DNA from: JAWLEP01 sp964553045
Lineage (GTDB): Bacteria; Fermentibacterota; Fermentibacteria; Fermentibacterales; JCC-6
DNA: 64,000 bases
Assembly (NCBI GenBank): GCA_964553045.1
Contig: CAZKJG010000004.1
Span: 1 to 64,000, forward strand
Reading direction: 5' to 3'
Shown in pieces: positions 26,902-34,597 of this stretch. Under the pieces are notes generated by a model. It was not told where the DNA came from and searched no databases. It saw only the letters and a list, made by a program, of their open reading frames with translations. The first letter of the stretch is position 1, and every line of letters starts with the position of its first letter. Made by a program: the position numbers and the translations under genes.

Positions 26902-28252
26902 CTGCGATCTCCTCTGCAATTGCGGGTATCGCATCCTCACATGCCCTGAGCAGCCGGTCTCTCTCCTCAACCGTACTATAGGTCACGGGAGCGAACACCT
27001 CCAAGTACATTCGTCTTTCCTCCTCCACGAACTTACCGAACAGGTCCGAGGCGTTCTCGAATACATCGGGCCTGCCGGCCCTATCAAGGACGACCACCGA
27101 GTCGAGGCCTCCCTCCTCCCGCCTCTTCATGGCCTCTATCGCGCTTTCGGCTCGTGCAATGACCATATCGGTATCCACGGGCCTTTGGGTCTCTTCGCTG
27201 AGAAATTGCGCAACCTTGCCCTCCAGGCTTTCTCTGAGGTCGGGGGCACCGCCCAGCTTGCTCAGGCGGCTGCGGGCCAGCTCATTTTCGATGTCCCTCA
27301 GGTCGAGGCGGAGCACTCTCTTGTGCAAACGCCTCTGCAGAAGCGATTCGATAAGATGGCATGTACTGCTCTTCGGTGCTCTGCTGCGGATCGCTCCTAT
27401 CAGCGAAGCGTCGTCCCATTCGATGAAATCATCGTAGAACGCCGGAGCATCCTCATGGAAGAAAATATCTCCAAGGAACTCCAGGCCTTTCTCATGGAAG
27501 CCCAGCTCTATCGCCCTCTCGATCATGAGATCGGTGGCTCCCCTCACCCTGTGAGCATACACCTGTGTTGTCATGTAGTATCTGGCCAGAGCAAACTGCT
27601 CCAGCGAATGCAGGCCGCCACGTCTCACGATCAGATGACGTCTTCCGTCCCTTCCCTCCTCGATGCCTATTGACAACTGAAGTCTTGCCCGGTCGTAGAG
27701 ACCGTACCTCACACCGCAGTAGTGGCTGTCTCGAAGAAGGTAGTCCTGTTTGTCGGCGTCCAGGGGACCGGAGACTATCTCATAGCAACATGGTTCTCCC
27801 TCTTCGCGCAGAGTATCACAGACGGCATCTATCTCATCCTCTGCGAGGATCTCCACAATGGCCGGATTGTGCCTGATTAGCCCACGGGAGATCGCCTCAT
27901 GTGTCGAGTTCCGTCCGCCGAACCGCGAGGCATTCCGCAAGATGGAATCCGAGACATGCGAGAAGGGGCCGTGTCCGATATCGTGCAGGAGCCCGGCAAG
28001 CCTCAGATTGGATCGCTTATCTTCATCCAGTTCGAGATTCTCCGCCATGGACCCGGCAACATGCATCACACCGAGCGAGTGCTCGAATCGGGTATGGCTT
28101 GCTCCGGGATATACGAGATGGGCCATTGCCAGCTGTCGGATACGTCTGAGCCGTTGCATGGCCGGAGTGTCGAGCAGCCGCTGTTCGGTCTCCGTGAGTT
28201 CTATGAAGTTATGGACCGGATCTCTGATGTTACGAATCAAGACTCCCCGCAT
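26888..28252 (-). CDS. HD-domain phosphohydrolase (dGTPase-like, COG1078 type)
   Basis: A 454-residue HD-superfamily enzyme, likely a phosphohydrolase on nucleotides. It opens with the typical IRDPVHNFIELT, then the metal-binding residues: His in GASHTRFEHSLGVMHVAG and the HD pair in LLHDIGHGPFSHVSD (near 80-95). The later LLRDSHYCGVRYG and YYMTTQVYAHRV regions are also usual for this group. The ATG at 28252 gives the normal family start; one at 28279 is possible. It is coupled to a small unknown protein and lies among toxin-antitoxin genes. SAMHD1- and dGTPase-like HD enzymes can act against phage by draining dNTPs; that role here is unproven. Confidence 0.78.
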   Translation of the reverse strand: MRGVLIRNIRDPVHNFIELTETEQRLLDTPAMQRLRRIRQLAMAHLVYPGASHTRFEHSLGVMHVAGSMAENLELDEDKRSNLRLAGLLHDIGHGPFSHVSDSILRNASRFGGRNSTHEAISRGLIRHNPAIVEILAEDEIDAVCDTLREEGEPCCYEIVSGPLDADKQDYLLRDSHYCGVRYGLYDRARLQLSIGIEEGRDGRRHLIVRRGGLHSLEQFALARYYMTTQVYAHRVRGATDLMIERAIELGFHEKGLEFLGDIFFHEDAPAFYDDFIEWDDASLIGAIRSRAPKSSTCHLIESLLQRRLHKRVLRLDLRDIENELARSRLSKLGGAPDLRESLEGKVAQFLSEETQRPVDTDMVIARAESAIEAMKRREEGGLDSVVVLDRAGRPDVFENASDLFGKFVEEERRMYLEVFAPVTYSTVEERDRLLRACEDAIPAIAEEIADGDA

Positions 28253-28640
28253 CCGGGCTGTATGGATCTGCGCATCCATGGCCCCTGGGCCGGAAGCAGC
28301 GAGGGCATTCGCGCTCGGGCAGAAGATACCGGGAGCCTCAATGGTTGCAAGACACTCAGTGCATCATACTTCACTGGTTATCCAATGCTCGGCCAAAACG
28401 AGCCCACAACTAATGCCGCTTTGCCGGCCCCGGACATCCCATGAGTCCAATTGGAATGCGGAGTACAATAGCAGACCTGCCTGTTTCATAGTAGACACTG
28501 CACAAATCTCCGGCCAGCAGTCAAGCGGGGAATCCGCCGAGTTCTCGGAGAGGCACGTTCCTCCCCCAAGCGCGTCTTGAGCAATCTGCGGGCAATTGTG
28601 CCGACCGATTCGAGGCTGCGGGCTTTCTGCAAGAAAGCAG
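28253..28640. other. Gene-free stretch upstream of the HD gene
   Basis: No credible gene, repeat or RNA is seen. It should contain the leftward promoter of the HD gene, but no clear -10/-35 pair stands out. Confidence 0.35.
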
Positions 28641-28752
28641 TCAGTGCCTGCGGCCGAAGAACCTCGCCAGCAGGGCGGTCATGTCATCCCGGTTGAGGAA
28701 CTCTGCCTCGGTCGGCCGCTCCGTGAATGGAGACACAGCGCGGCTGATGGCG
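28641..28752 (-). pseudogene. C-terminal scrap of an AbiEii toxin
   Basis: The minus strand reads SPFTERPTEAEFLNRDDMTA then LLARFFGRRH and a stop. This matches the end of the toxin at 24165-25019 (APFLERPAEADFLNLDDMTA). No upstream coding part is joined to it; homologous middle and antitoxin scraps lie at 30178-30231 and 30301-30382, beyond an inserted AbiE pair. Confidence 0.65.
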
Positions 28753-28798
28753 CGGCGCCCCATCGGGATGGGGGTGGAGATGATGGGCCAGGCTCGAG

Positions 28799-28910
28799 AC
28801 AATTCTTGCTTAAATGAACTCTATGGGTTATCTTAGAGGAGAATTGTAATGCAGCAGACAGACGATTCTCAGGATACGTAATGATGGGCGCTCTTTCTTG
28901 GGGGAATTGT
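28799..28910. promoter_or_regulatory. Candidate operator half-sites before AbiE pair 2
   Basis: ACAATTC at 28799-28805 is inverted relative to GAATTGT at 28841-28847. GAATTGTAA recurs directly at 28904-28912, just before the antitoxin ATG. The arrangement of three half-sites resembles that before AbiE pair 3. A ten-codon frame with AGAGGAG upstream (28850-28882) lies between them and may be incidental. Confidence 0.4.
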
Positions 28911-28916
28911 AACGAC

Positions 28917-29699
28917 ATGAGAGCTATCGAGTACATCAGGGATCTTGCGGCCAGCGGGTCCTACCACTTCACCACGGCTGACGCAGTCGCGATGATCGGG
29001 AGCAGTATCCCCGCCGTACGTGCGCAGCTGCGCCGGCTGAAACAACAGAAGCTGATAGCGGAGCCAGTGCGCAGCTTCCATGTCATTGTTCCACCCGAGT
29101 ACAGAATCCTCGGCTGCCTGCCTGCGGAGCACTTCATCGACCAGCTCATGCAGGTATGGGAGGAGCCCTACTACGTCTGTCTGTGCAGCGCAGCCGAGCG
29201 ACATGGCGCGGCCCATCAGCGCCCCCAGGCGACCCAGGTCATGTTGCGCAAGAACCGCCAGGCCATAGAGTGCGGGAAGGTGTACGTCGAGTTCATCGCC
29301 CGCGCTGATCTGGACAGGATGCCGGTCACTACGGTCAACACGCCACGCGGCGTGTTGCGGTACTCGACTCCGGAGATCACCGCCCTTGAGCTGGTCGGAT
29401 ACCCGAGCCATGTCGGTGGTCTGAACAACGTCGCCACGGTCCTGTCCGAACTCTTCGAGGAGATGTCTGCCGACAAGCTGGACGAGGCAGGGCGGATCTG
29501 TCCGGTGAGCTGGTCGCAACGCCTGGGTTACCTCCTGGAGCTGGTCGGGCATGAAGATCTCGCCCGGGCTCTCGGACCTTTCGTATCGGAAAACGCTCGG
29601 AGCTACACACCACTAAGGCGCGCTGCGGACATCGCCGGAGGGAAACGAAACCCGCGCTGGAAGCTAATCGTCAACATCGAGGTGGAGCAGGACGAATGA
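28917..29699 (+). CDS. AbiEi-family antitoxin (pair 2)
   Basis: A 260-residue antitoxin of the longer AbiEi type (COG5340-like). The N-terminal helix-turn-helix spans about residues 15-50 (FTTADAVAMIG then VRAQLRRLKQQKLIAEP). The central domain carries YYVCLCSAAERHGAAHQRP and the late TPEITALELVGYPSHVGG. It is intact and precedes its toxin with an ATGA overlap. It is transcribed rightward, opposite to the AbiE block it interrupts. ATG 28917 is preferred; the ATG at 28881 lacks family similarity. Confidence 0.82.
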   Translation: MRAIEYIRDLAASGSYHFTTADAVAMIGSSIPAVRAQLRRLKQQKLIAEPVRSFHVIVPPEYRILGCLPAEHFIDQLMQVWEEPYYVCLCSAAERHGAAHQRPQATQVMLRKNRQAIECGKVYVEFIARADLDRMPVTTVNTPRGVLRYSTPEITALELVGYPSHVGGLNNVATVLSELFEEMSADKLDEAGRICPVSWSQRLGYLLELVGHEDLARALGPFVSENARSYTPLRRAADIAGGKRNPRWKLIVNIEVEQDE

Positions 29700-30160
29700 T
29701 ATCCAGGGACTACATCACGGCCTGGAGAGCCCAGGCAAAGCTAGGCGTCAGGCGCGTGCCCTTCGAGGTGGCGAACCCATGGTTCAACGGCACAGCCGAG
29801 GTCTCGATCTATGCGATCGAAGAGCTGCTGTGCACCAAGCTGAGGGCGCTCTATCAGCGGAAGAAAGGACGCGACCTCTTCGATATCTGCTATGCCCTGG
29901 ACCAGGGGAAGATCGATCCGGCAACGCTTCTCGCCTGCTTCCGCCACTACATGACCGAGGACGGTCGCACCGTCACTCGGGCGCAGTTCGAAGAGAACCT
30001 GGCCCGAAAGCGAAGGCAGCCCGATTTCCGCGACGACGTGGCGCCATTGCTGCGCCCCGGTTTCCCCTGGGACTTCGACGCGGCCATGGACGGCGTCCTT
30101 ACAGACCTGGTTGCACGCCTGCCCGGCGCCCCCTGGAAGGGCGGAGATGGAAGGGTCTGA
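29696..30160 (+). pseudogene. AbiEii toxin with its catalytic core deleted (pair 2)
   Basis: A 154-residue frame where the family has about 290. The first 13 residues (MISRDYITAWRAQ) are the normal AbiEii start. Residue 14 onward (VRRVPFEVANPWFNGTAEVS) is the normal second half, continuing through ELLCTKLRALYQRKKGRDLF and VTRAQFEENLARK to the usual end. Everything between is missing, about 130 residues including the GGTAL and D-x-D nucleotidyltransferase motifs. The join keeps the frame, so a C-terminal-only protein could still be made. It starts at an ATGA overlap with the antitoxin. Confidence 0.8.
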
Positions 30161-30177
30161 ACGCCGCCGGGGAGGAC

Positions 30178-30231
30178 CGGCCGGGAAACCGCACCATGAC
30201 GCTTTGCACTGTACGGTCGAGCCGCTTGCGC
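30178..30231 (-). pseudogene. Middle scrap of an AbiEii toxin gene
   Basis: 54 bases that match 24678-24731 inside toxin copy 1 at nearly every position, in the same orientation. Too short to encode anything. Confidence 0.6.
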
Positions 30232-30300
30232 GGGTTGGGGTCGCAGCCTACAGGATCAGTGCGGAACGGTCTGTTTCCAGCGTCGCGCCGAGTTAGGGCC

Positions 30301-30382
30301 TTCTGCCCTCCGCCACCCGGCGGGAGAGCCGGGCCTGCAGGACGGCTGGGTCGACGTCACCGGCGAGGAGGAGGCCGGGCTG
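30301..30382 (-). pseudogene. N-terminal scrap of an AbiEi antitoxin gene
   Basis: The minus strand reads LLLAGDVDPAVLQARLSRR, matching residues about 19-37 of antitoxin copy 1 (25513-25594). It lies in the expected order, upstream of the toxin scrap at 30178. Confidence 0.65.
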
Positions 30383-30389
30383 GACGTCC

Positions 30390-30737
30390 CTATACCAGGG
30401 AGGCGAGGAACCTGTCGGCGGAGATGGTCCTGATGGAGCTGCTGCGGTCCCGGGAGTCGATACCCCCGGTACCGACGACCAGGTAGGCTCGATCAAGGTT
30501 CAGCTGCCTGCGGAAGTTGGACAGCGTCGCCGGTTCCGTGGCCGCCGGGCTCTTTGCCTCCAGCAGAACCGCCGGCTGGTGGTCTTGGTCGATCAGAAGA
30601 GATGGCACCATCCCCCCGACCACCACCAGATCATCTGCGAAATCGCCCAGACGGGTGGCCAGGTAGAGACAGGTTCTTCGCACCAGGGTGGCCTGGCGGG
30701 CGGTGTATCCGGTAGCGTTTCCGGGCTTGTCAGTCAT
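30390..30737 (-). pseudogene. Truncated nucleotidyltransferase toxin fused to a DUF4143 tail (pair 3)
   Basis: A 115-residue chimera. Residues 1-51 (ARQATLVRRTCLYLATRL, VVVGGMVPSLLIDQ) are the start of the nucleotidyltransferase toxin that normally accompanies the AbiEi-like gene upstream; the sequence ends just before the catalytic Asp pair would appear. From about residue 53 (AVLLEAKSPAATEPATLSNF) it continues as the C-terminal tail of a DUF4143 ATPase, ending in ISADRFLASL. The ATG overlaps the antitoxin stop by eight bases. The tail is the second copy of the block at 25777-25914. Likely a non-functional recombinant. Confidence 0.68.
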
Positions 30738-31797
30738 CTCCGCTCCAGTTCAGATGTGTGACTCTGAGGTGCTCCGCCGCCTCCGGTCCTCTCTCGGGAT
30801 GCTGGTTCAGGTCGAGGTAAGCCTGCAGCGGGTGGACGCACCGGATGCCATCCCTGTGCCTGGTTCCGAAGAGGACGGCCGAATCGTCTGGCACGACCAG
30901 CCAGGTGTTCGCGCCCCTCTGTCCGGGTCGGAACCCCATCTCTTCCTCAGTTCCCCCGTTCAGATTCTCTGAGACGAATACCGTGGCGGTCCTGAATCCG
31001 GCGAACCCGTCTATCAGCCAGGCGGCTGACAGCCCGGTGACTCCGTACTCGATATCCAGCCCTTCCAGAACGCGCGAGACGATGGAAGTGACCTCCATGC
31101 CCGATCGGGCGGCCACGTGCCCCTGCATGACCGCGTGATGCCCGAAATCGTAGGCTTCCCGCCACGCGTCCAGAAGAAGGTCGGGATCGCCGGCGTAGAC
31201 ATGGCCCTCGCTGTCCCTTTCGATGAGCCGCCCGGCCTCCAATCGCCCTACTATTCTGCTGGTATACCCCTCATCTACGCCCGTTCGCTCCGACAGCTCC
31301 CGCTGGTTGACGGCTGTGTTGGGATGCATAAGCAGCCATCTTGTGATTCTGGAGCTCTTGGGGGCGAACAGGTTCGACGGCCGCCCCTTTCTCCGATACC
31401 GGTTGGGCCGGCCCAGGATCCTTATGCGCAGCCCCTCAGCCGAGATGCCTGCGTTTCCCGAGAGGTCCAGCCATGAGATGCCCGCTTCCCTGCACCTCTT
31501 CCGTCCCGCATCCCCCATGTAGGGTACGGCCAGCAGAGGCACGGCACGGTTCAATCGGCTCGACTTGCGAATGCATGACCGCAGCGTATCCGCGGCCCGT
31601 GCAACCGAGGCCACTTTCCCCGAGGAACGCCATTCGACCAGGAACAACCGTCCATCTGCCTCAAGTACCGCATCCGGGCGGTCTTTCCCGCCATTCGGCA
31701 GAGGCTCCCTTGTCAGGGAATCGCGGTCCAGCTCCAGCAGACCGGAGAGTCTGGTCATGACCTCGCTCAGAGCCCGTTCTCCAGTGAACGTATTCAT
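30730..31797 (-). CDS. AbiEi-like antitoxin with winged-helix domain (pair 3)
   Basis: A 355-residue protein of the large AbiEi-like type. The first 130 residues resemble a restriction-endonuclease-like module (GRLFLVEWRSSGKVASVARA, then GISWLDLSGNAGISAEGLRI). A winged helix follows near 170-205 (TAVNQRELSERTGVDEGYTS), and the AbiEi C-terminal domain comes last. It looks intact. Its start lies within a 12-bp inverted repeat, the probable operator. The downstream toxin is truncated. Confidence 0.75.
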   Translation of the reverse strand: MNTFTGERALSEVMTRLSGLLELDRDSLTREPLPNGGKDRPDAVLEADGRLFLVEWRSSGKVASVARAADTLRSCIRKSSRLNRAVPLLAVPYMGDAGRKRCREAGISWLDLSGNAGISAEGLRIRILGRPNRYRRKGRPSNLFAPKSSRITRWLLMHPNTAVNQRELSERTGVDEGYTSRIVGRLEAGRLIERDSEGHVYAGDPDLLLDAWREAYDFGHHAVMQGHVAARSGMEVTSIVSRVLEGLDIEYGVTGLSAAWLIDGFAGFRTATVFVSENLNGGTEEEMGFRPGQRGANTWLVVPDDSAVLFGTRHRDGIRCVHPLQAYLDLNQHPERGPEAAEHLRVTHLNWSGDD

Positions 31798-31854
31798 ACT
31801 TGACTAAATATGCTATCTTGTACGTTCGGTCAAGTCATATGTTTTAGTCAAGTA
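31797..31854. promoter_or_regulatory. Candidate AbiEi operator (pair 3)
   Basis: TACTTGACTAAA at 31797-31808 and TTTAGTCAAGTA at 31843-31854 are perfect 12-bp inverted arms. A third half-site GTCAAG lies at 31829-31834. The left arm touches the antitoxin start codon, so binding would block both promoter and translation start. Confidence 0.6.
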
Positions 31855-31914
31855 CTATTGTTTGCCATTCCTCCCGAACGCAGGCACGGCCTTTGGGGGC
31901 CGGGTCCGGTGAGG

Positions 31915-33381
31915 CTACTCGCCGCTGTCCTCGGTGATGCACCAGCCCGGCTCGCCGGCGACGTTCAGCAGGTGGCGCATGCCGTCGATCTTCAGCGCCG
32001 GGGGAGGGAAGTCGGGGCCGAAGGGGGCCAGGCAGACGAACTCCGAGGGGTCGGGCTGGCTGGGCAGCTCCATGTCCACGTGGGGCCTGGGAACGGGGTT
32101 GGTGGGGTACTCGGGCATGTGGGAGATCAGCACGTCCCGCAGCTCCTCCCAGCTGGTGCCGGCGTAGGTGAACCCCGCGGCCTTCACGTGGCCACCGGCG
32201 CTGGTGAAGTGCTCCTTCAGCGACACCAGGAAGCCGGCCATGTTCCAGTCGCCGGGGGAACGGGCCTCTCCCACCAGGGCGCCGTCCTCGCGGCGGCTTA
32301 CCACTATGGCGCCGCGGTGGAATATCTTGCTGAGCTTGCTGGCCAGCGTGCCGCCCATGCCGGAGGGGATCTCGGGCATCTTCACCAGTATCATGCCGTA
32401 GGCGTCGGCCTGGTCGTCCTTGCGCTTCATGGCATCCTTGACCAGGCTGGAGAGGATGTGGGCCCTGCTGTCCGAGTGCTGGCGCATCTCGGTCCAGGCC
32501 TTGCGGCAGCCGGGCTCGTCCTGGCTGAACATGAAGTCCAGCATCTGGTCTATCCCCGAGCCGTTGCCCTTGCCCACGGTGGAGGTGATGGCGTGGCGGA
32601 CCATGCCGCCGCTCCAAACGTAGCCGTCGCCGGGCCAGGCGTCCATCATCACCCGCAGGCCGGCGGTGAGGGCCTCCCTGCGGATCCGGCCCGCCATGTG
32701 CAGCAGCGAGCGGTTCCAGCCCAGCAGGGGCACCCGGTCGGAGACGGTTCCCAGGGCCACCGCCGCCAGCAGCTGGTCGTCGCCCTCCCACTTGGGCCAG
32801 ACCGAGCAGAGGGCGGCGTAGAGCACGCCGCAGCCGGCCAGCACGGTGGCGGTGGCGCCTGCGCCGTACACCTGCGGGTCCACCAGCCCGTGGGCGTCGG
32901 GCAGGGGGGGGTTGAGGGTGTGGTGGTCGGTGATCACCACGCGGGCGCCCGCGTCCCTGGCCCACCTCACGCCCTTCACGGCCGAGCAGCCGTAGTCCAC
33001 CGTGAGCAGCAGGTCGCCGCGGCTGAGATGGGGCTCCATGCGCTCGGGGAGCAGGCCGTAGTCCTCGAACTCCCGGCGGGGGAGTATGGGCACCACGTGG
33101 AAGCCCTCCCGCCGCAGGACCCGCAGCCCCACGAACAGCCCCGTGATGCCGTCCATGTCGTCGTGGCCGTAGAGGACTATCTTGCCGCCGCGGTCGCGGA
33201 CCCGCTCCAGCTCCTCGGCCAGAACGTCCAAGTCGGGAAGCCCCTTCTTCCAGTCCGGCTGGGGCGGAAGCCACTCCCTGCGGGGGTCCGGGGAGTCGGG
33301 AAAGCGCTGCCGCAGCAGCTCCATGGCCAGTCCCCTGACGCGGTTGCGCCGGGGGACGGCCGCGATCTGGTAGTTTAGCAT
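31915..33381 (-). CDS. DHH-family phosphoesterase, RecJ-like
   Basis: A 488-residue cytoplasmic phosphoesterase or single-strand exonuclease. The first metal motif is YGHDDMDGITG near residue 70. Then come a conserved Asp in LLTVDYG, the DHH triad in VVITDHHTLNPP near 148, and the DHHA1 substrate-binding motif SAGGHVKAAGF near 390. It is shorter than typical RecJ (about 560), so it may be a RecJ-like repair nuclease or a nano-RNase relative. ATG 33381 has GGAAAGG upstream; the frame extends further but without homology. Confidence 0.8.
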   Translation of the reverse strand: MLNYQIAAVPRRNRVRGLAMELLRQRFPDSPDPRREWLPPQPDWKKGLPDLDVLAEELERVRDRGGKIVLYGHDDMDGITGLFVGLRVLRREGFHVVPILPRREFEDYGLLPERMEPHLSRGDLLLTVDYGCSAVKGVRWARDAGARVVITDHHTLNPPLPDAHGLVDPQVYGAGATATVLAGCGVLYAALCSVWPKWEGDDQLLAAVALGTVSDRVPLLGWNRSLLHMAGRIRREALTAGLRVMMDAWPGDGYVWSGGMVRHAITSTVGKGNGSGIDQMLDFMFSQDEPGCRKAWTEMRQHSDSRAHILSSLVKDAMKRKDDQADAYGMILVKMPEIPSGMGGTLASKLSKIFHRGAIVVSRREDGALVGEARSPGDWNMAGFLVSLKEHFTSAGGHVKAAGFTYAGTSWEELRDVLISHMPEYPTNPVPRPHVDMELPSQPDPSEFVCLAPFGPDFPPPALKIDGMRHLLNVAGEPGWCITEDSGE

Positions 33382-33532
33382 CGTCCTTTCCACGCTCGGA
33401 AGGAAACCCTTATCTATTTCTTCATAACCATATATCGTCGTCTGCGGTTGGGTTCCTGTCAACACCCGGCCGGCGGCGGGTCCGAATAGATCGGGGTTGA
33501 GCCGGCGGAGCTTTCGGGTTAAAATAAAACAA

Positions 33533-34597
33533 ATGGTCAAACTAGCCCTGCCTGCCGCTCTGCTCGCCCTGGCGGCGCCGGCGACGGGGGCCTTCGAGCA
33601 GGCCTTCGGGTCCCCCTGGCTCGGCGGCGGCGCCGCGGCCGCCCTGTTCGCCCGCTCTCCCCTGTTCGCCTCATCCAACCCGGCCGCCGCCGCCATGCTG
33701 GACGGTTCGGGAGTGGCCGCCTCGGCCGCCCGCCCCTTCGGCCTGACCCCCCTGGACAGGGTGGCGGTTGCCGGCTGCGGCCGTGTTCTCGACGTGCCGC
33801 TGGCCGGGAGCTTCGACCTCACGGGCGACGGCGACTGCAGCGAGGCGGCCCTGGGGCTGGCCGCCGGCTTTACGGCGGCTCCGGGAGTGGTGGCGGGAAT
33901 GGGGGCCCACCTTCGAAGAATGCAGATAACGGGCTACGGGACGGGCATGGGGGCTTCCGCCGATCTGGGCGTGGTCTACTCTCCGTTGGAGGGCCTGTAC
34001 GGCGGCGCCTCCGTGCGGGGGCTGCTCCGCACCGACCTGGGCGACAGCGGCGACCCGGCCTGCCCGCGAAGACTGGACCTGGCCCTGGGCCTGTCCCCGG
34101 CTGCGGGGGTAAGCGCCGCCGTGGGGTACCGCAGCGCCGAGCACCTGCCCGCCGAGGTCTCGGTCCACTCCGCCTACACGCCGGCCGAGGCGCTGTCGAT
34201 CTTCGCGGGGCTGCAGACCGAGCCCACCAGGTTCAACGTGGGGCTGGCGGTGTCCCTGGGCCCGGCCGAGGTCTCCTACTCCGTCTCCCAGCACGCCGAG
34301 CTGCCGGCCACCCATTCCGCCGGCGTATGCTGGGGCCGGTGCGCCTTTCGGCCCGATGTGCTCGACCTGGGAGACGACGGCGGGGACGGCGGGGGCGGGG
34401 AGTTCCCGGTCAACGTGAACGAGGCCTCCTCCGAGGAGCTGCAGACGGTGCCGGGGATCGGCCCGGCCAAGGCGGCCTCCATTCTGGCCTGGATGCGCGA
34501 GCACGGGCCGTTTCAGACCCTGGAGGACCTGCAGGACGTTCCCGGCATAGGCCCGGCCACGGTGGAGGGCTTCCGCGGCTACCTGGTGGTGGAGTGA
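33533..34597 (+). CDS. PorV-like beta-barrel fused to a ComEA-type helix-hairpin-helix domain
   Basis: A 354-residue exported protein. The signal peptide (MVKLALPAALLALAAPATGA) is followed by a PorV/FadL-like start with SPLFASSNPAAAAML and Gly/Ala-rich strands to about residue 285. After a Gly/Asp linker come tandem helix-hairpin-helix motifs: VNVNEASSEELQTVPGIGPA and LEDLQDVPGIGPATVEGF. These match ComEA, the periplasmic DNA receptor of natural competence. A barrel carrying this domain could bind incoming DNA at the outer membrane; this is inference. ATG 33533 is preferred for the signal peptide, TTG 33497 is possible. Its stop overlaps the next start (TGATG). Confidence 0.72.
   Translation: MVKLALPAALLALAAPATGAFEQAFGSPWLGGGAAAALFARSPLFASSNPAAAAMLDGSGVAASAARPFGLTPLDRVAVAGCGRVLDVPLAGSFDLTGDGDCSEAALGLAAGFTAAPGVVAGMGAHLRRMQITGYGTGMGASADLGVVYSPLEGLYGGASVRGLLRTDLGDSGDPACPRRLDLALGLSPAAGVSAAVGYRSAEHLPAEVSVHSAYTPAEALSIFAGLQTEPTRFNVGLAVSLGPAEVSYSVSQHAELPATHSAGVCWGRCAFRPDVLDLGDDGGDGGGGEFPVNVNEASSEELQTVPGIGPAKAASILAWMREHGPFQTLEDLQDVPGIGPATVEGFRGYLVVE

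Noticed and set aside
30178..30496. Short frames across the AbiE scraps
   Set aside because: They read through antisense or joined fragments of AbiE genes and do not form a plausible protein.
31810..33378. 522-residue plus-strand frame opposite the RecJ-like gene
   Set aside because: Shadow of the DHH phosphoesterase, whose motifs are on the minus strand.
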